Source: Chloroflexota bacterium (GTDB lineage: Bacteria; Chloroflexota; Dormibacteria; Dormibacterales; Dormibacteraceae). From it: a DNA stretch of 12,440 bases. The stretch lies in NCBI GenBank assembly GCA_005879675.1, contig VBJE01000027.1:1-12440 (forward strand). The letters are read 5' to 3'. How positions within the stretch are numbered: position 1 is the stretch's first letter; each line of letters opens with the position of its first letter. The position numbers and the translations under genes were made by a program. Shown here in pieces: positions 1 to 6,588 of the stretch. The notes beneath the pieces were generated by a model. That model had not been told where the DNA came from. It was given only the letters and a program-made list of their open reading frames with translations, and made no database searches.

Positions 1-530
1 AGGTTGCGAGCGCACCATGCCTCCAGCCGGTCCTCCCCACGCTGAAGCGCTAGCTGCCAGCCGTTGATCTCGCCGGCGAACGCGTCGGCGGCCGTCTCGC
101 CGACCTCGATCGGCGACGGGGTCAGGTCGGCGGCCATACGGGTGTAGGTCGCGACGACAAGGTCGAGGTCGTCCTCCGTCCAGGGTTCATGCGGGTGACG
201 GCCGTCGATGTCCTCCAGGCAAAGCGCGACCCAGCCCTCCTCGTCGTAGGTCCACAGCAGGCGAGGAGCCGGAACGCTTGCGGGCAGGGCGGAGAGGATC
301 CGTGCCTCGCGGCGGTGGATAGCTGGCGTGTCCGGGTTGGCGGATTCGTGGACGGCTTTCAGAAACACCCGCCGACCGTCATCGAGGAGCAGCCTGGAGG
401 CGAGTCCGGGCGAGAATCCCTGCGGCTGTGTCGTGGCCTGGTCGACGGACGCCCCGAGCCTTTGCTCGAGCGCAGCTCGGACCTCGGCGGGAAGCTCGTC
501 CCAATGGACTCGCACGCCCCTCGCCGGCAC
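1..530 (-). CDS. APH/choline-kinase-like phosphotransferase, N-terminal part (runs off window)
   Basis: This minus-strand frame is open from the left edge to a GTG at 530 and gives about 176 residues; the rest of the gene lies outside the window. It reads as the N-lobe of the aminoglycoside phosphotransferase / choline kinase fold: a loop-like stretch (GFSPGLASRLLL, residues 38-49), a beta-strand lysine in VFLKAV (Lys58, expected ATP-binding lysine), a paired Glu in HRREARIL (Glu75), then a hinge-like VALCLEDIDG. The catalytic HxD loop and metal-binding Asp are beyond the edge. GTG 530 begins 10 bases after the acyltransferase stop. GTG 515 in the same frame, just after a GAGGGG, is an alternative start, and neither has an ideal Shine-Dalgarno. 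It is probably the last visible gene of the minus-strand operon. The fold is fairly certain; the substrate cannot be told, and drug resistance should not be assumed. Confidence 0.72.
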   Translation of the reverse strand, partial: MPARGVRVHWDELPAEVRAALEQRLGASVDQATTQPQGFSPGLASRLLLDDGRRVFLKAVHESANPDTPAIHRREARILSALPASVPAPRLLWTYDEEGWVALCLEDIDGRHPHEPWTEDDLDLVVATYTRMAADLTPSPIEVGETAADAFAGEINGWQLALQRGEDRLEAWCARN

Positions 531-540
531 AGACGGCTCG

Positions 541-1575
541 CTAGAGAAAGACGCCTCTCCGCAACTTCAGGTTTTCGTAGATCCCGCGCTGGATGGTTTC
601 ACGCACCTCGTCGGCGAGCGCCATCACGAGGTGCTGGTCCTCGGCCGCCTTGGCCGGCAGGTCGCTGACATCGATCGGCGGATGGAACTGGATCCGCCAC
701 TTGCTCGGCAGCGGGATCATGCCCAGCGGGCCCAGCCACGGCCAGAACGGTGTGACCGGGAAGTAGGGCAGCCCAAAGAGCCGGGCAACCGGACCGAGAT
801 CGCCGATCATCGGATAGATCTCCTCCGATCCGACCACCGAGATAGGGATGATCGGCGCCTTCGCCCGGATGGCCGTGGCGACGAAGCCACCGCGGCCGAA
901 TCGGGTCAGGCGGTAGCGGTTCTTGAAGCCCTTGCCGGTGCCGCGCGTGCCCTCGGGGAAGACGAGCACGAGCTCGTCCCTGGCGAGCAGGCGTCTGGTG
1001 TCGTCCGGATGACCGACAGCCTGGCCGGTCCGGCGCAGGAACCAGCTCAAGACGGGCATGCCCATGAACTGGCTGGCGACGAGCGCCCTGACGTGTCGCG
1101 GGTGCGGGTGCTCGGTGAAGACCGCGGTCTTGATCATCGTTCCGTCCCAGGGCAGAACACCGGCGTGGTTCGCCACCAGCAGGGCGCGGCCGGAGGAAGG
1201 CACGTGCTCGACACCGGTGGTCTCGACGCGCCAGTAGTCGCGGTACAGCGTCTTGAAGGCTGTGATGAACGACTCGGTCCACTGCGGGTCGAACCCGAAG
1301 TCGTCGACCGCGTAGTTGGGCCCTCGGCGCGCCAGCTCGCGCTGCTGGTAGATGAACTGGACGACCTCCATGATCCGATTGAGGTCGATGATGTCGCGCC
1401 CTGTGAGCTGGCGGAGGCGGTCCGACAGCTGGCTCACAGCCTGGAGGGCGTACATGGGCGCCTGCCGGCGCAGCCGGCGGACCGGCTTGGGCAGGCGCAA
1501 TCCCTGGCGTGGCGCGACGATCTCGGCCTTCTGGCTGTTGCGTCGCCTCTGCCCGGGCGTGGTCTCGGCGATCAA
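541..1575 (-). CDS. Lysophospholipid acyltransferase (PlsC/MGAT-like, Rv0502 type)
   Basis: This is a predicted membrane-associated acyltransferase that would move a fatty acyl chain onto a glycerolipid or related acceptor. The 344-residue product has the LPLAT core: VANHAGVLPWDG (Asn136-His137, with Asp144), the EGTR block at 208-211, then FGRGGFVATAI and PIIPISVVGSEEIYP. The HxxxxxxD spacing is that of the MGAT-like branch. From memory, it resembles mycobacterial Rv0502 closely (FGFDP, GLPYFPVTP and PLPSKW segments). I chose TTG 1575 because it overlaps the upstream epimerase stop (TTGA) and has GGAGGGG a few bases upstream; ATG at residue 41 is an alternative. The same frame stays open upstream to 2604, but that stretch is out-of-frame epimerase and not part of this protein. 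The fold is sure; the acyl acceptor is unknown. Confidence 0.88.
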   Translation of the reverse strand: MIAETTPGQRRRNSQKAEIVAPRQGLRLPKPVRRLRRQAPMYALQAVSQLSDRLRQLTGRDIIDLNRIMEVVQFIYQQRELARRGPNYAVDDFGFDPQWTESFITAFKTLYRDYWRVETTGVEHVPSSGRALLVANHAGVLPWDGTMIKTAVFTEHPHPRHVRALVASQFMGMPVLSWFLRRTGQAVGHPDDTRRLLARDELVLVFPEGTRGTGKGFKNRYRLTRFGRGGFVATAIRAKAPIIPISVVGSEEIYPMIGDLGPVARLFGLPYFPVTPFWPWLGPLGMIPLPSKWRIQFHPPIDVSDLPAKAAEDQHLVMALADEVRETIQRGIYENLKLRRGVFL

Positions 1576-2604
1576 TTCGCCCCTCCGTGCCCCGAAGGGG
1601 CGCGGCCGCCATGAATGGGGAGAAGCATGCGGCGGCGGCGCTGCTGCAGGTAGACCTGCAGCTCGTATTCCTGTGGCGGCGACGGCGCCTCGATGAGCTC
1701 CGCGTTCTTGCCCTCGGCCAGCGAGTCCATAGCCTGGCGCGAGCTGTGGGCAGGCCTCCAGCCGAACTCGGCCTCGAGGCTCGAGCAGTCCATGACGGAA
1801 CCGAACGCAAGGACGTCGGTGAGGTAAGCCGGCAGTTCGACGCGGGCGATGGTCTTCAGCCCGAGCCGCGAGAGCCAGCGCGATCGCCTGACTGAGCAGG
1901 ACGACCCCCTCGCCCGCGACGTTGAACGCGCCGTGGTGGTCCGCGACGGTCGCCCGGACCATCGCTTCGGCCGCGTCCTCCTCGTGCAGGAGCTGGAGTC
2001 GCGGGTCGAAGCCCGCGAACACAGGCACGATCGGCAGCGAGAGGTATCGCGCGAGGCTCGTGTCTTCGCTCACGCGAAAACCAAGTCGCAGCACGGTGAC
2101 CTCGCACGCATCAGAGCGCAGCGCGAACTCGCTCACGAGCTGCTCCATCTCGAGAAGGTCCCGCGTCACGCCCGACGCGGGCCGGTCCCAGTTGATCATC
2201 TCCTCGGAGAAGAAGGATGGGTCGTGTGGGCCGGCGCCGTAGATGGCCTGGCTCGACTTGACCACCAGCCGGCGCACCGGGCTCGCCGGCCCTGAGCAAC
2301 CGACGAGCACGTTCATGGTCCCGATCACGTCGGTCTCGTGGATCGAGCGCTCGTCATGGGGCGAGTCGACCATCACCGCGAGGTGCACGACCGTGTCGAT
2401 GCGGAGCTGGCGCACGAGCTTGCCGATGACCGACAGGCGGGTATCCGCGTGGACGAAGTCCATCGCCTCGAGGGCGCTCAGCGGGTCGGCGACGTCGCAG
2501 CCGAAGAGGTGAGGCACCTGCGGCGCCAGCCGGCGCGCCACCTCCGCCCCAAGCGGGTTGGAGACTCCGGTGATGAGAACGCGTCGAGGAACGTGAGGAG
2601 GCAT
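1572..2604 (-). CDS. NAD-dependent epimerase/dehydratase (extended SDR, galE2-like), interrupted by a frameshift
   Basis: This is a Rossmann-fold sugar-nucleotide-epimerase relative. From ATG 2604 it shows RRVLITGVSNPLG (TGxxxxxG nucleotide site, residues 12-19), DTVVHLAVMVD, SSQAIYGAG and LLHEEDAAEAM. The frame then changes near residue 248: the product continues in another frame with RVELPAYLTDVLAFG and AEFGWRP and stops at TGA 1572. The span is 1033 nt, one more than a multiple of three, which fits one extra G in the CGGG run at plus positions 1860-1862; the repaired product would be 343 aa. The usual YxxxK catalytic pair is not visible: S144 and R148 sit where it is expected. A GGAGG lies only 3 bases before the ATG. 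It starts 10 bases after glutamate dehydrogenase and is coupled to the acyltransferase. The frameshift may be a sequencing error or real decay. Confidence 0.82.
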
Positions 2605-2614
2605 CAGCCTCCGA

Positions 2615-3925
2615 TTATGGATATATCCCTCGAACCGTCGTCGCGTTGGCCACGCGCTGGACCGCGAGTGCGTAGGCCGCGGCCCGCATGTCGATGCGCT
2701 TGTTCACCGACGTATGCAGGATCTCGTAGAACGCGCGCGTGATCACATGGTGCAGCTTGGTGTTGATCTCCTCCTCTTCCCAGAAGAAGGCCTGGAGGTC
2801 CTGCACCCACTCGAAGTAGGAGACGATGACGCCCCCGGCGTTGGCGATGATGTCGGGGACGAGGAAGATGCCGCGCTCGTGCAGGATCGGATCTGCTTCC
2901 GGCGCGACCGCGGCGTTGGCGCCCTCGGTGATGAGCCTGGCCCGGATCCGGGCCGCGTTGTGGTCGGTGATCACGTCCTGCACCGCCGCGGGCACGAGCA
3001 CCGTGACGGGGAGCTCCAGCAGCTCTTCATTCGTGACTGCGTCCGCCTTCTTGAATCCGCTGACCCCGCCGCGGACCTGCCGGTGCTCGTCGAGCGCGGC
3101 GAGGTCGAGCCCGTTCGGGTTGTAGATCCCGCCCCTGGAATCGCTGACGGCGACGATGCGCAGGCCCGCCTCGGACAGCAGGCGAGTCGTCGACCGTCCG
3201 ACCTGGCCGTAGCCCTGCACCGCGACCGTTTGCGTCTCCTCGTCGATGTGCAGGTACTTCAGCGCCTCGAGCGTGAGGTAGGTCGCGCCACGCCCCGGCG
3301 CCTCCACGCGGCCCTCCGACCCGCCCACGTCGACGGGCTTCCCGGTCACCGAGGCCGTCACGGAGTGGCCCTGGTGCATCGAGATCGTGTCCATGATCCA
3401 GGCCATGATCTGGGGGTTCGTGCCCATGTCGGGCGCGGGGATGTCCTTCTCGGGACCGATCAGGATCGCGATCTCGGTTGCATACCGGCGCGTCAGGTGC
3501 TCGAGCTCGTTCTGAGAGAGCTTGTGCGGGTCGACGGCGACCGCGCCCTTGGAGCCGCCGTACGGGATGCCGACGGCGGCGCACTTCCAGGTCATGAGCA
3601 TGGCCAGGGCCTTGACCAGGTCGAGGTCGATGTCGGGGTGGTAGCGGATGCCGCCCTTGGCCGGGCCCCGGCTGATGTTGTGCTGGACGCGCCAGCCGGT
3701 GTAGACGTGGACCGAGCCATCGTCCCTGCGGACCGGGAAGTGGACTGTCAGCTCGCGCTTCACCTCGCGCAGGCCTCGCCGGGCGTCGTCGGAGAGGCCG
3801 ATCACGTCGGCGGCGGCGTCGAACCGGCGCTGCGCGGTCTGGAAAGCGGAAGCGCGGGTTTGTAAAAGGGGTCCCCGCGAATGCGCTGCCGCAGGCTCTG
3901 CATGGGTGGGGAACTCGACCGCCAT
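2615..3925 (-). CDS. gdhA: Glutamate dehydrogenase, NAD(P)-dependent, RocG/GudB type
   Basis: The enzyme reversibly oxidises glutamate to 2-oxoglutarate and ammonia in the cytoplasm. The 436-residue product has all hallmarks of the Glu/Leu/Phe/Val dehydrogenase family: GPAKGGIRYHP (Lys90), MTWK (Lys114), GIPYGGSKGA (catalytic Lys126), PAPDMGTN (Asp166) and the dinucleotide site VQGYGQVG (Gly238/240/243). The lysine positions match the Clostridium symbiosum enzyme (89/113/125, Asp165) within one residue. Length is normal for the family. The frame stays open upstream to 4075, but that part crosses the divergent DUF881 gene, so ATG 3925 (MAVEFPTHAE) is preferred; ATG 3973 is possible but overlaps the divergent start. 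No Shine-Dalgarno is seen, and a TACTAT -10-like box lies 13 bases upstream. It is first in the operon with the epimerase and acyltransferase. A branched-chain or phenylalanine substrate is less likely given the PAPDMGTN loop. Confidence 0.95.
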   Translation of the reverse strand: MAVEFPTHAEPAAAHSRGPLLQTRASAFQTAQRRFDAAADVIGLSDDARRGLREVKRELTVHFPVRRDDGSVHVYTGWRVQHNISRGPAKGGIRYHPDIDLDLVKALAMLMTWKCAAVGIPYGGSKGAVAVDPHKLSQNELEHLTRRYATEIAILIGPEKDIPAPDMGTNPQIMAWIMDTISMHQGHSVTASVTGKPVDVGGSEGRVEAPGRGATYLTLEALKYLHIDEETQTVAVQGYGQVGRSTTRLLSEAGLRIVAVSDSRGGIYNPNGLDLAALDEHRQVRGGVSGFKKADAVTNEELLELPVTVLVPAAVQDVITDHNAARIRARLITEGANAAVAPEADPILHERGIFLVPDIIANAGGVIVSYFEWVQDLQAFFWEEEEINTKLHHVITRAFYEILHTSVNKRIDMRAAAYALAVQRVANATTVRGIYP

Positions 3926-3938
3926 CTGACGGTTCCCG

Positions 3939-3969
3939 ATAGTAACTCTCGGGTCTTTCACAATTTCAA
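3939..3969 (-). promoter_or_regulatory. Possible promoter of the glutamate dehydrogenase operon
   Basis: On the minus strand a TTGAAA box (3969-3964) and a TACTAT box (3944-3939) lie upstream of ATG 3925, with 19 bases between them, slightly longer than usual. Transcription would start a few bases before the ATG, giving a very short leader. The 9-mer TATCGGGAA that begins within the -10 box also occurs at the start of the threonine dehydratase-like gene (10732-10724). This is sequence resemblance only. Confidence 0.3.
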
Positions 3970-3971
3970 CC

Positions 3972-4691
3972 ATGTCCACCCGCGGGCTCGGCATCCTGGC
4001 GGTCGCCCTCGTCGCGCTCGCCACCGGCTTCGTCCTGGCGGACCAGGTCCGGACCCAGCTGCTGACTCCCTCCAACCAGCTTGCGCGCTACCAGGCCCTG
4101 GTGCGCAGCGTCCAGGACCTCGAGACCACCAACGCCGACCAGCGTCGCCAGATCGCCGACCTTCGCAACCAGATCGACTCGCTCGAGTCGGATGCGGCCG
4201 GGCGGTCGGCGACGACCCAGTCGCTGCGAAACCAGGTCGCCGACCTGCGCGCGCATGCGGGCCTGGTCGCCGTCCACGGACCGGGCGTCGAGGTCGTGCT
4301 CCGCAACGGCTCGCCGGGACCGGGAAGCGGTGGGCAGACCGGCTACCTGGTCAACTTTCAGGACGTCCAGGACGTCGTCAACCTGCTGTTCACCCAGGGC
4401 GCGGAGGCGATCGCCGTCAACGGCCGCCGCATCACTCCGTTGACCGCCTTTTCCGGATCAGAAGGGCAGATCGTGATCGACCAGGGGCCGCCGCTGACCT
4501 CGCCGCTCAAGATCGATGCGATCGGAGACCGGAACCGCATGGCGGCCGCTCTCAACGACGACTCGGCGCTGCCCGGCCTGCGCGCCCGCCAGGTGCAGTT
4601 CCAGCTCCACCTCACCTTCGAAGGCCTGGCCGATATCTCGCTGCCCGCCTACGACTCGAGCCTGCAGATTCCCCATGTCGCGGCGGCCTAG
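3972..4691 (+). CDS. DUF881 membrane-anchored coiled-coil protein (first copy)
   Basis: The 239-residue product has the standard DUF881 layout: one N-terminal membrane helix (about 7-23, AVALVALATGF), a long coiled coil (about 40-96, repeated QIADLRNQI and NQVADLRA), then an alpha/beta domain beginning LVAVHGPGVEVVL, with NFQDVQDVVNLL, GAEAIAVNGRRI (143-154) and PLKIDAIGD. The bulk should be extracytoplasmic. DUF881 proteins of Gram-positive bacteria are commonly encoded near cell-division genes, but their biochemical role is unknown. ATG 3972 fits the membrane-helix start. There is no Shine-Dalgarno, and a CACAAT box 7 bases upstream could support a leaderless message. Its start codon overlaps, in the CATG at 3971-3974, a possible upstream ATG of the divergent dehydrogenase. 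It overlaps the second DUF881 gene by 17 nt. Confidence 0.9.
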   Translation: MSTRGLGILAVALVALATGFVLADQVRTQLLTPSNQLARYQALVRSVQDLETTNADQRRQIADLRNQIDSLESDAAGRSATTQSLRNQVADLRAHAGLVAVHGPGVEVVLRNGSPGPGSGGQTGYLVNFQDVQDVVNLLFTQGAEAIAVNGRRITPLTAFSGSEGQIVIDQGPPLTSPLKIDAIGDRNRMAAALNDDSALPGLRARQVQFQLHLTFEGLADISLPAYDSSLQIPHVAAA

Positions 4692-5364
4692 CGCACGCCG
4701 CGCGCCGGCCGGGGCGCGCGGCCTGAGCGTCGGTCTCATCGCGCTGCTCGTCGCGCTGGTGGCCACGATCCAGATCCGAAGCCAGGCCGAGGTCGAGCGA
4801 AGCCTCGTCGGCGTCGACTCGACCTCGCTCGCGTTCCTGATCGACGACCTGCACCGTGCCAACGAATCGCTCGAGGCGGAGAAGGCCGACCTGGCGCGCC
4901 GCCGGGCGACGCTGCAGTCAGGTCAGACCGGCGCCGCGGACCAGGTCCTGAGGGACGAGGCGGAGCGCCTGCGCGCGATCGAAGGCCTCGTGCCGGTGCA
5001 GGGTCCGGGTGTCGTGATGGTGATCGACGCGAGCGGGCTCACCGCCCTCGACCTGCAGGACGCCCTCAACAACCTCTCGGCCGCAGGCGCGGAGGCGATC
5101 GATGTCAACGGTCATCGAGTGGTGACCGGAGTCCCGGTGGCGCAGACAACGAATGGCGTCGCCGTCGACGGCAACGTGATCGTGTCGCCGTGGACGATCT
5201 CGGTGATCGGCGACTCGAACCGGCTCGCACAGGTCGCGGACCTGATGACGCAACAGCTGCGCGCCGACCGTCGCGTTCGCGGCGCGAGCTACCGCGTCGA
5301 GACCGACGTCGTGATCTCCTCGTTGATCAGCGAGAAACCCTTCGTCTACGCGCTGCCTGGCTAG
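4675..5364 (+). CDS. DUF881 membrane-anchored coiled-coil protein (second copy)
   Basis: This is a 229-residue paralogue of the upstream gene. It has a short basic head (MSRRPSARRAP), a membrane helix at about 17-33 (LSVGLIALLVALVATIQI), a shorter coiled coil (about 55-103), then LVPVQGPGVVMVI, DLQDALNNLSAAGAEAIDVNGHRVV and WTISVIGD, which align with the same DUF881 motifs in the first copy. The basic head followed by a membrane helix predicts an N-in topology with the domain outside. ATG 4675 lies inside the previous gene, 17 nt before its stop ends, so the two are probably co-translated. Longer in-frame starts exist but only add residues from the shadow of the first gene. The 3' end overlaps the convergent PHA-type regulator by 38 nt. 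Confidence 0.88.
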   Translation: MSRRPSARRAPAGARGLSVGLIALLVALVATIQIRSQAEVERSLVGVDSTSLAFLIDDLHRANESLEAEKADLARRRATLQSGQTGAADQVLRDEAERLRAIEGLVPVQGPGVVMVIDASGLTALDLQDALNNLSAAGAEAIDVNGHRVVTGVPVAQTTNGVAVDGNVIVSPWTISVIGDSNRLAQVADLMTQQLRADRRVRGASYRVETDVVISSLISEKPFVYALPG

Positions 5365-5887
5365 CCCCATCGCCCGGCTTCGCCGGCGACTTCCGCGCGC
5401 GAGGTGAAGAAGCGCCGTTCGACATCCCCGATCTCTTCAGCTGGGCCGAGATCCGGTCGAGGCGTTCGTTGATGCGGTCGATGTCCTTGCGCGTCGGAAT
5501 GCGCAGGCGGCTGAGCGCGCGTTCGATCGCGTCGTCCGCCATCGTCTCCAGGCCCTCGCGACGTCGCTCGACCTGGTGGCGAAGGTCCGCAGGCACGTTG
5601 AGCGCGCTCCTCACGTAATCGAGCAGCGCCTGGCCGCGATCGTGCAGCATCTCGCCGCCCGCGTCGACGATGCGAGCGGGGCCACGTTTCTCCTCCGACA
5701 GCACGATCTGCGAGAGCGTCAGCTGCGTCAGGTCGTTTCCGTTGTCGCGGTCCACGACCTTGATCTCGTGACCGTCCCGCACCAGCTGCGCGATCTCATC
5801 GAGCGTGATGTAGCGACTGGTGCGCGTGTCGTAGAGCTTGCGGTTTGCGTACTTCTTGATAAGGTGTCTTTCGGGGGTCGTCGGCAA
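5327..5887 (-). CDS. PHB/PHA accumulation regulator-like DNA-binding protein with phasin-like C-terminal helix
   Basis: Residues 8-68 match the polyhydroxyalkanoate synthesis regulator DNA-binding domain (PHB_acc_N, as in PhaR): HLIKKYANRKLYDTRTSRYI followed by TLDEIAQLVRDG and DLTQLTLSQIVL. In PhaR this domain binds promoters of phasin genes and senses the polymer. The C-terminal half is not the usual PhaR partner domain. It is a charged helix (about 98-152) containing RLRIPTRKDIDRI followed by a heptad-like ERLDRISAQL, recalling the PTRxD plus leucine-zipper segment of PhaI/PhaF phasins, and ends in a basic tail (RARKSPAKPG, ARRRRVSR). Total 186 aa. TTG 5887 is the only start that keeps the whole domain, and no Shine-Dalgarno precedes it; a TAGAAT box lies 11 bases upstream. 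It is divergent from the H1-like gene, which shares the helical segment. DNA binding is likely; the PHA link is inferred from family. Confidence 0.85.
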   Translation of the reverse strand: MPTTPERHLIKKYANRKLYDTRTSRYITLDEIAQLVRDGHEIKVVDRDNGNDLTQLTLSQIVLSEEKRGPARIVDAGGEMLHDRGQALLDYVRSALNVPADLRHQVERRREGLETMADDAIERALSRLRIPTRKDIDRINERLDRISAQLKRSGMSNGASSPRARKSPAKPGDGASQAARRRRVSR

Positions 5888-5971
5888 CTTTGCGGCCCAT
5901 TCTAATGCGGTGCGTCAAGCGCCCCCACCGCGGCGCCAGCGCTCCGCTCGGCACGGTTGTGGAGGTGAGCC

Positions 5972-6562
5972 ATGGCAACTAGGAAGCGCACGAGCAAGCG
6001 TGCCGGCATTGTGGGTCGTGCCATGAGCGCGGGCCAGCGAGCGCTGCGCGAGGCGGAAAAAAGGGTTCCGCCCGATGTGCGCCGTCAGGTCGAGCGACGC
6101 TTGAAGGACGCCGACAAGACAGCTCGCGCAGCGATCAAGCAGCTCCAGGCGCAGGCCAAGAAGGCGAGCACGCGGGCTGACGTCAACAGCGTCCTCAAGC
6201 GCATCGACGGGCTGACGAAGCAGGCGCGCCAGATCGCGCGCGGCACCGGAGCGCGAGCGTCGTCGACGCGAAAACGAGCGACCAGCACGACGAAGCGTGC
6301 CGCGACGAGGACTCGCCGCGCCGCGACCACCGCGCGTGGCAAGGCCACCACCGCGCGGCGCAAAGCCGCAACCACGCGACGGACCCCTTCTCGCCGAGCC
6401 TCTCCATCGGCCACGTCGACACCCCGGGCCACCACCACACGGCGGCGCGCGGCGCCGCGACGACCGCAGCCCGCGGAGCCGATGACCGGCATGCCCGAAA
6501 CGATGCCGATGGCGTCAGAGACCGGAGGCGTCGTGGAGATGGGGGAGCTCACCGAGACCTAG
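5972..6562 (+). CDS. Phasin-like helix plus histone-H1-like Arg/Lys/Ala/Thr-rich tail protein
   Basis: The 196-residue protein has three parts. Residues 1-90 form a predicted charged helix (RVPPDVRRQVERRLKDAD; DVNSVLKRIDGLTKQARQI). Residues about 93-166 are a low-complexity, strongly basic tail built from short RAATT / ARRKAATTRR units like bacterial histone-H1-like or PhaF tails. Residues 167-196 form a Met/Glu-rich acidic end. GGAGG stands 7 bases before ATG 5972, a strong start. The helical region is collinear with residues 98-152 of the divergent regulator, with roughly a third identical. PhaF of pseudomonads joins a phasin domain to an H1-like tail that binds DNA, so a nucleoid- or granule-associated role is a reasonable inference. 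A plain H1/HU-like chromosomal protein is the main alternative. No PHA synthase is in the window. Confidence 0.8.
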   Translation: MATRKRTSKRAGIVGRAMSAGQRALREAEKRVPPDVRRQVERRLKDADKTARAAIKQLQAQAKKASTRADVNSVLKRIDGLTKQARQIARGTGARASSTRKRATSTTKRAATRTRRAATTARGKATTARRKAATTRRTPSRRASPSATSTPRATTTRRRAAPRRPQPAEPMTGMPETMPMASETGGVVEMGELTET

Positions 6563-6588
6563 CGCCGGGAGCGCTCAGGGCGCGCCCT
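6561..6588. terminator. Two dyads between convergent genes, possible bidirectional terminator
   Basis: Just after the H1-like gene's stop come a perfect 5-bp stem (AGCGC, 6561-6565; GCGCT, 6571-6575) with a 5-base loop, and then a perfect 12-bp palindrome AGGGCGCGCCCT (6577-6588) that overlaps the stop codon of the convergent amidohydrolase. There is no T-run on either strand, so a classical intrinsic terminator is not shown. Position between converging genes is the main support. Confidence 0.35.

Noticed and set aside
328..1614. Long plus-strand open frame of 428 codons
   Set aside because: It is the antisense shadow of the acyltransferase and phosphotransferase genes in GC-rich DNA, and its product has no recognisable motifs.
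541..2604. A single 687-aa epimerase-acyltransferase fusion protein
   Set aside because: The middle of this frame is Arg/Pro-rich out-of-frame translation, and the true epimerase tail and a coupled acyltransferase start lie in the same stretch in proper frames.
2626..2635. GGATATATCC palindrome near the end of glutamate dehydrogenase
   Set aside because: It encodes the last residues GIYP and has no promoter-like surroundings; probably coincidence.
2714..3865. Long plus-strand open frame of 383 codons
   Set aside because: It is antisense to glutamate dehydrogenase, which has a complete set of catalytic residues; the plus-strand product is low-complexity.
3926..4075. N-terminal extension of glutamate dehydrogenase up to 4075
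   Set aside because: It would overlap the divergent DUF881 coding region and adds residues unlike any family N terminus.
5374..5386. Hairpin CCGGC-TTC-GCCGG just after the DUF881 stop as a terminator
   Set aside because: It lies inside the coding sequence of the regulator's tail, has no T-run, and such short GC stems are common by chance here.
5899..5918. TTGACG and TAGAAT as a full promoter for the PHA-type regulator
   Set aside because: The two boxes are only 8 bases apart, too close to act together; TAGAAT alone may still be a -10 box.
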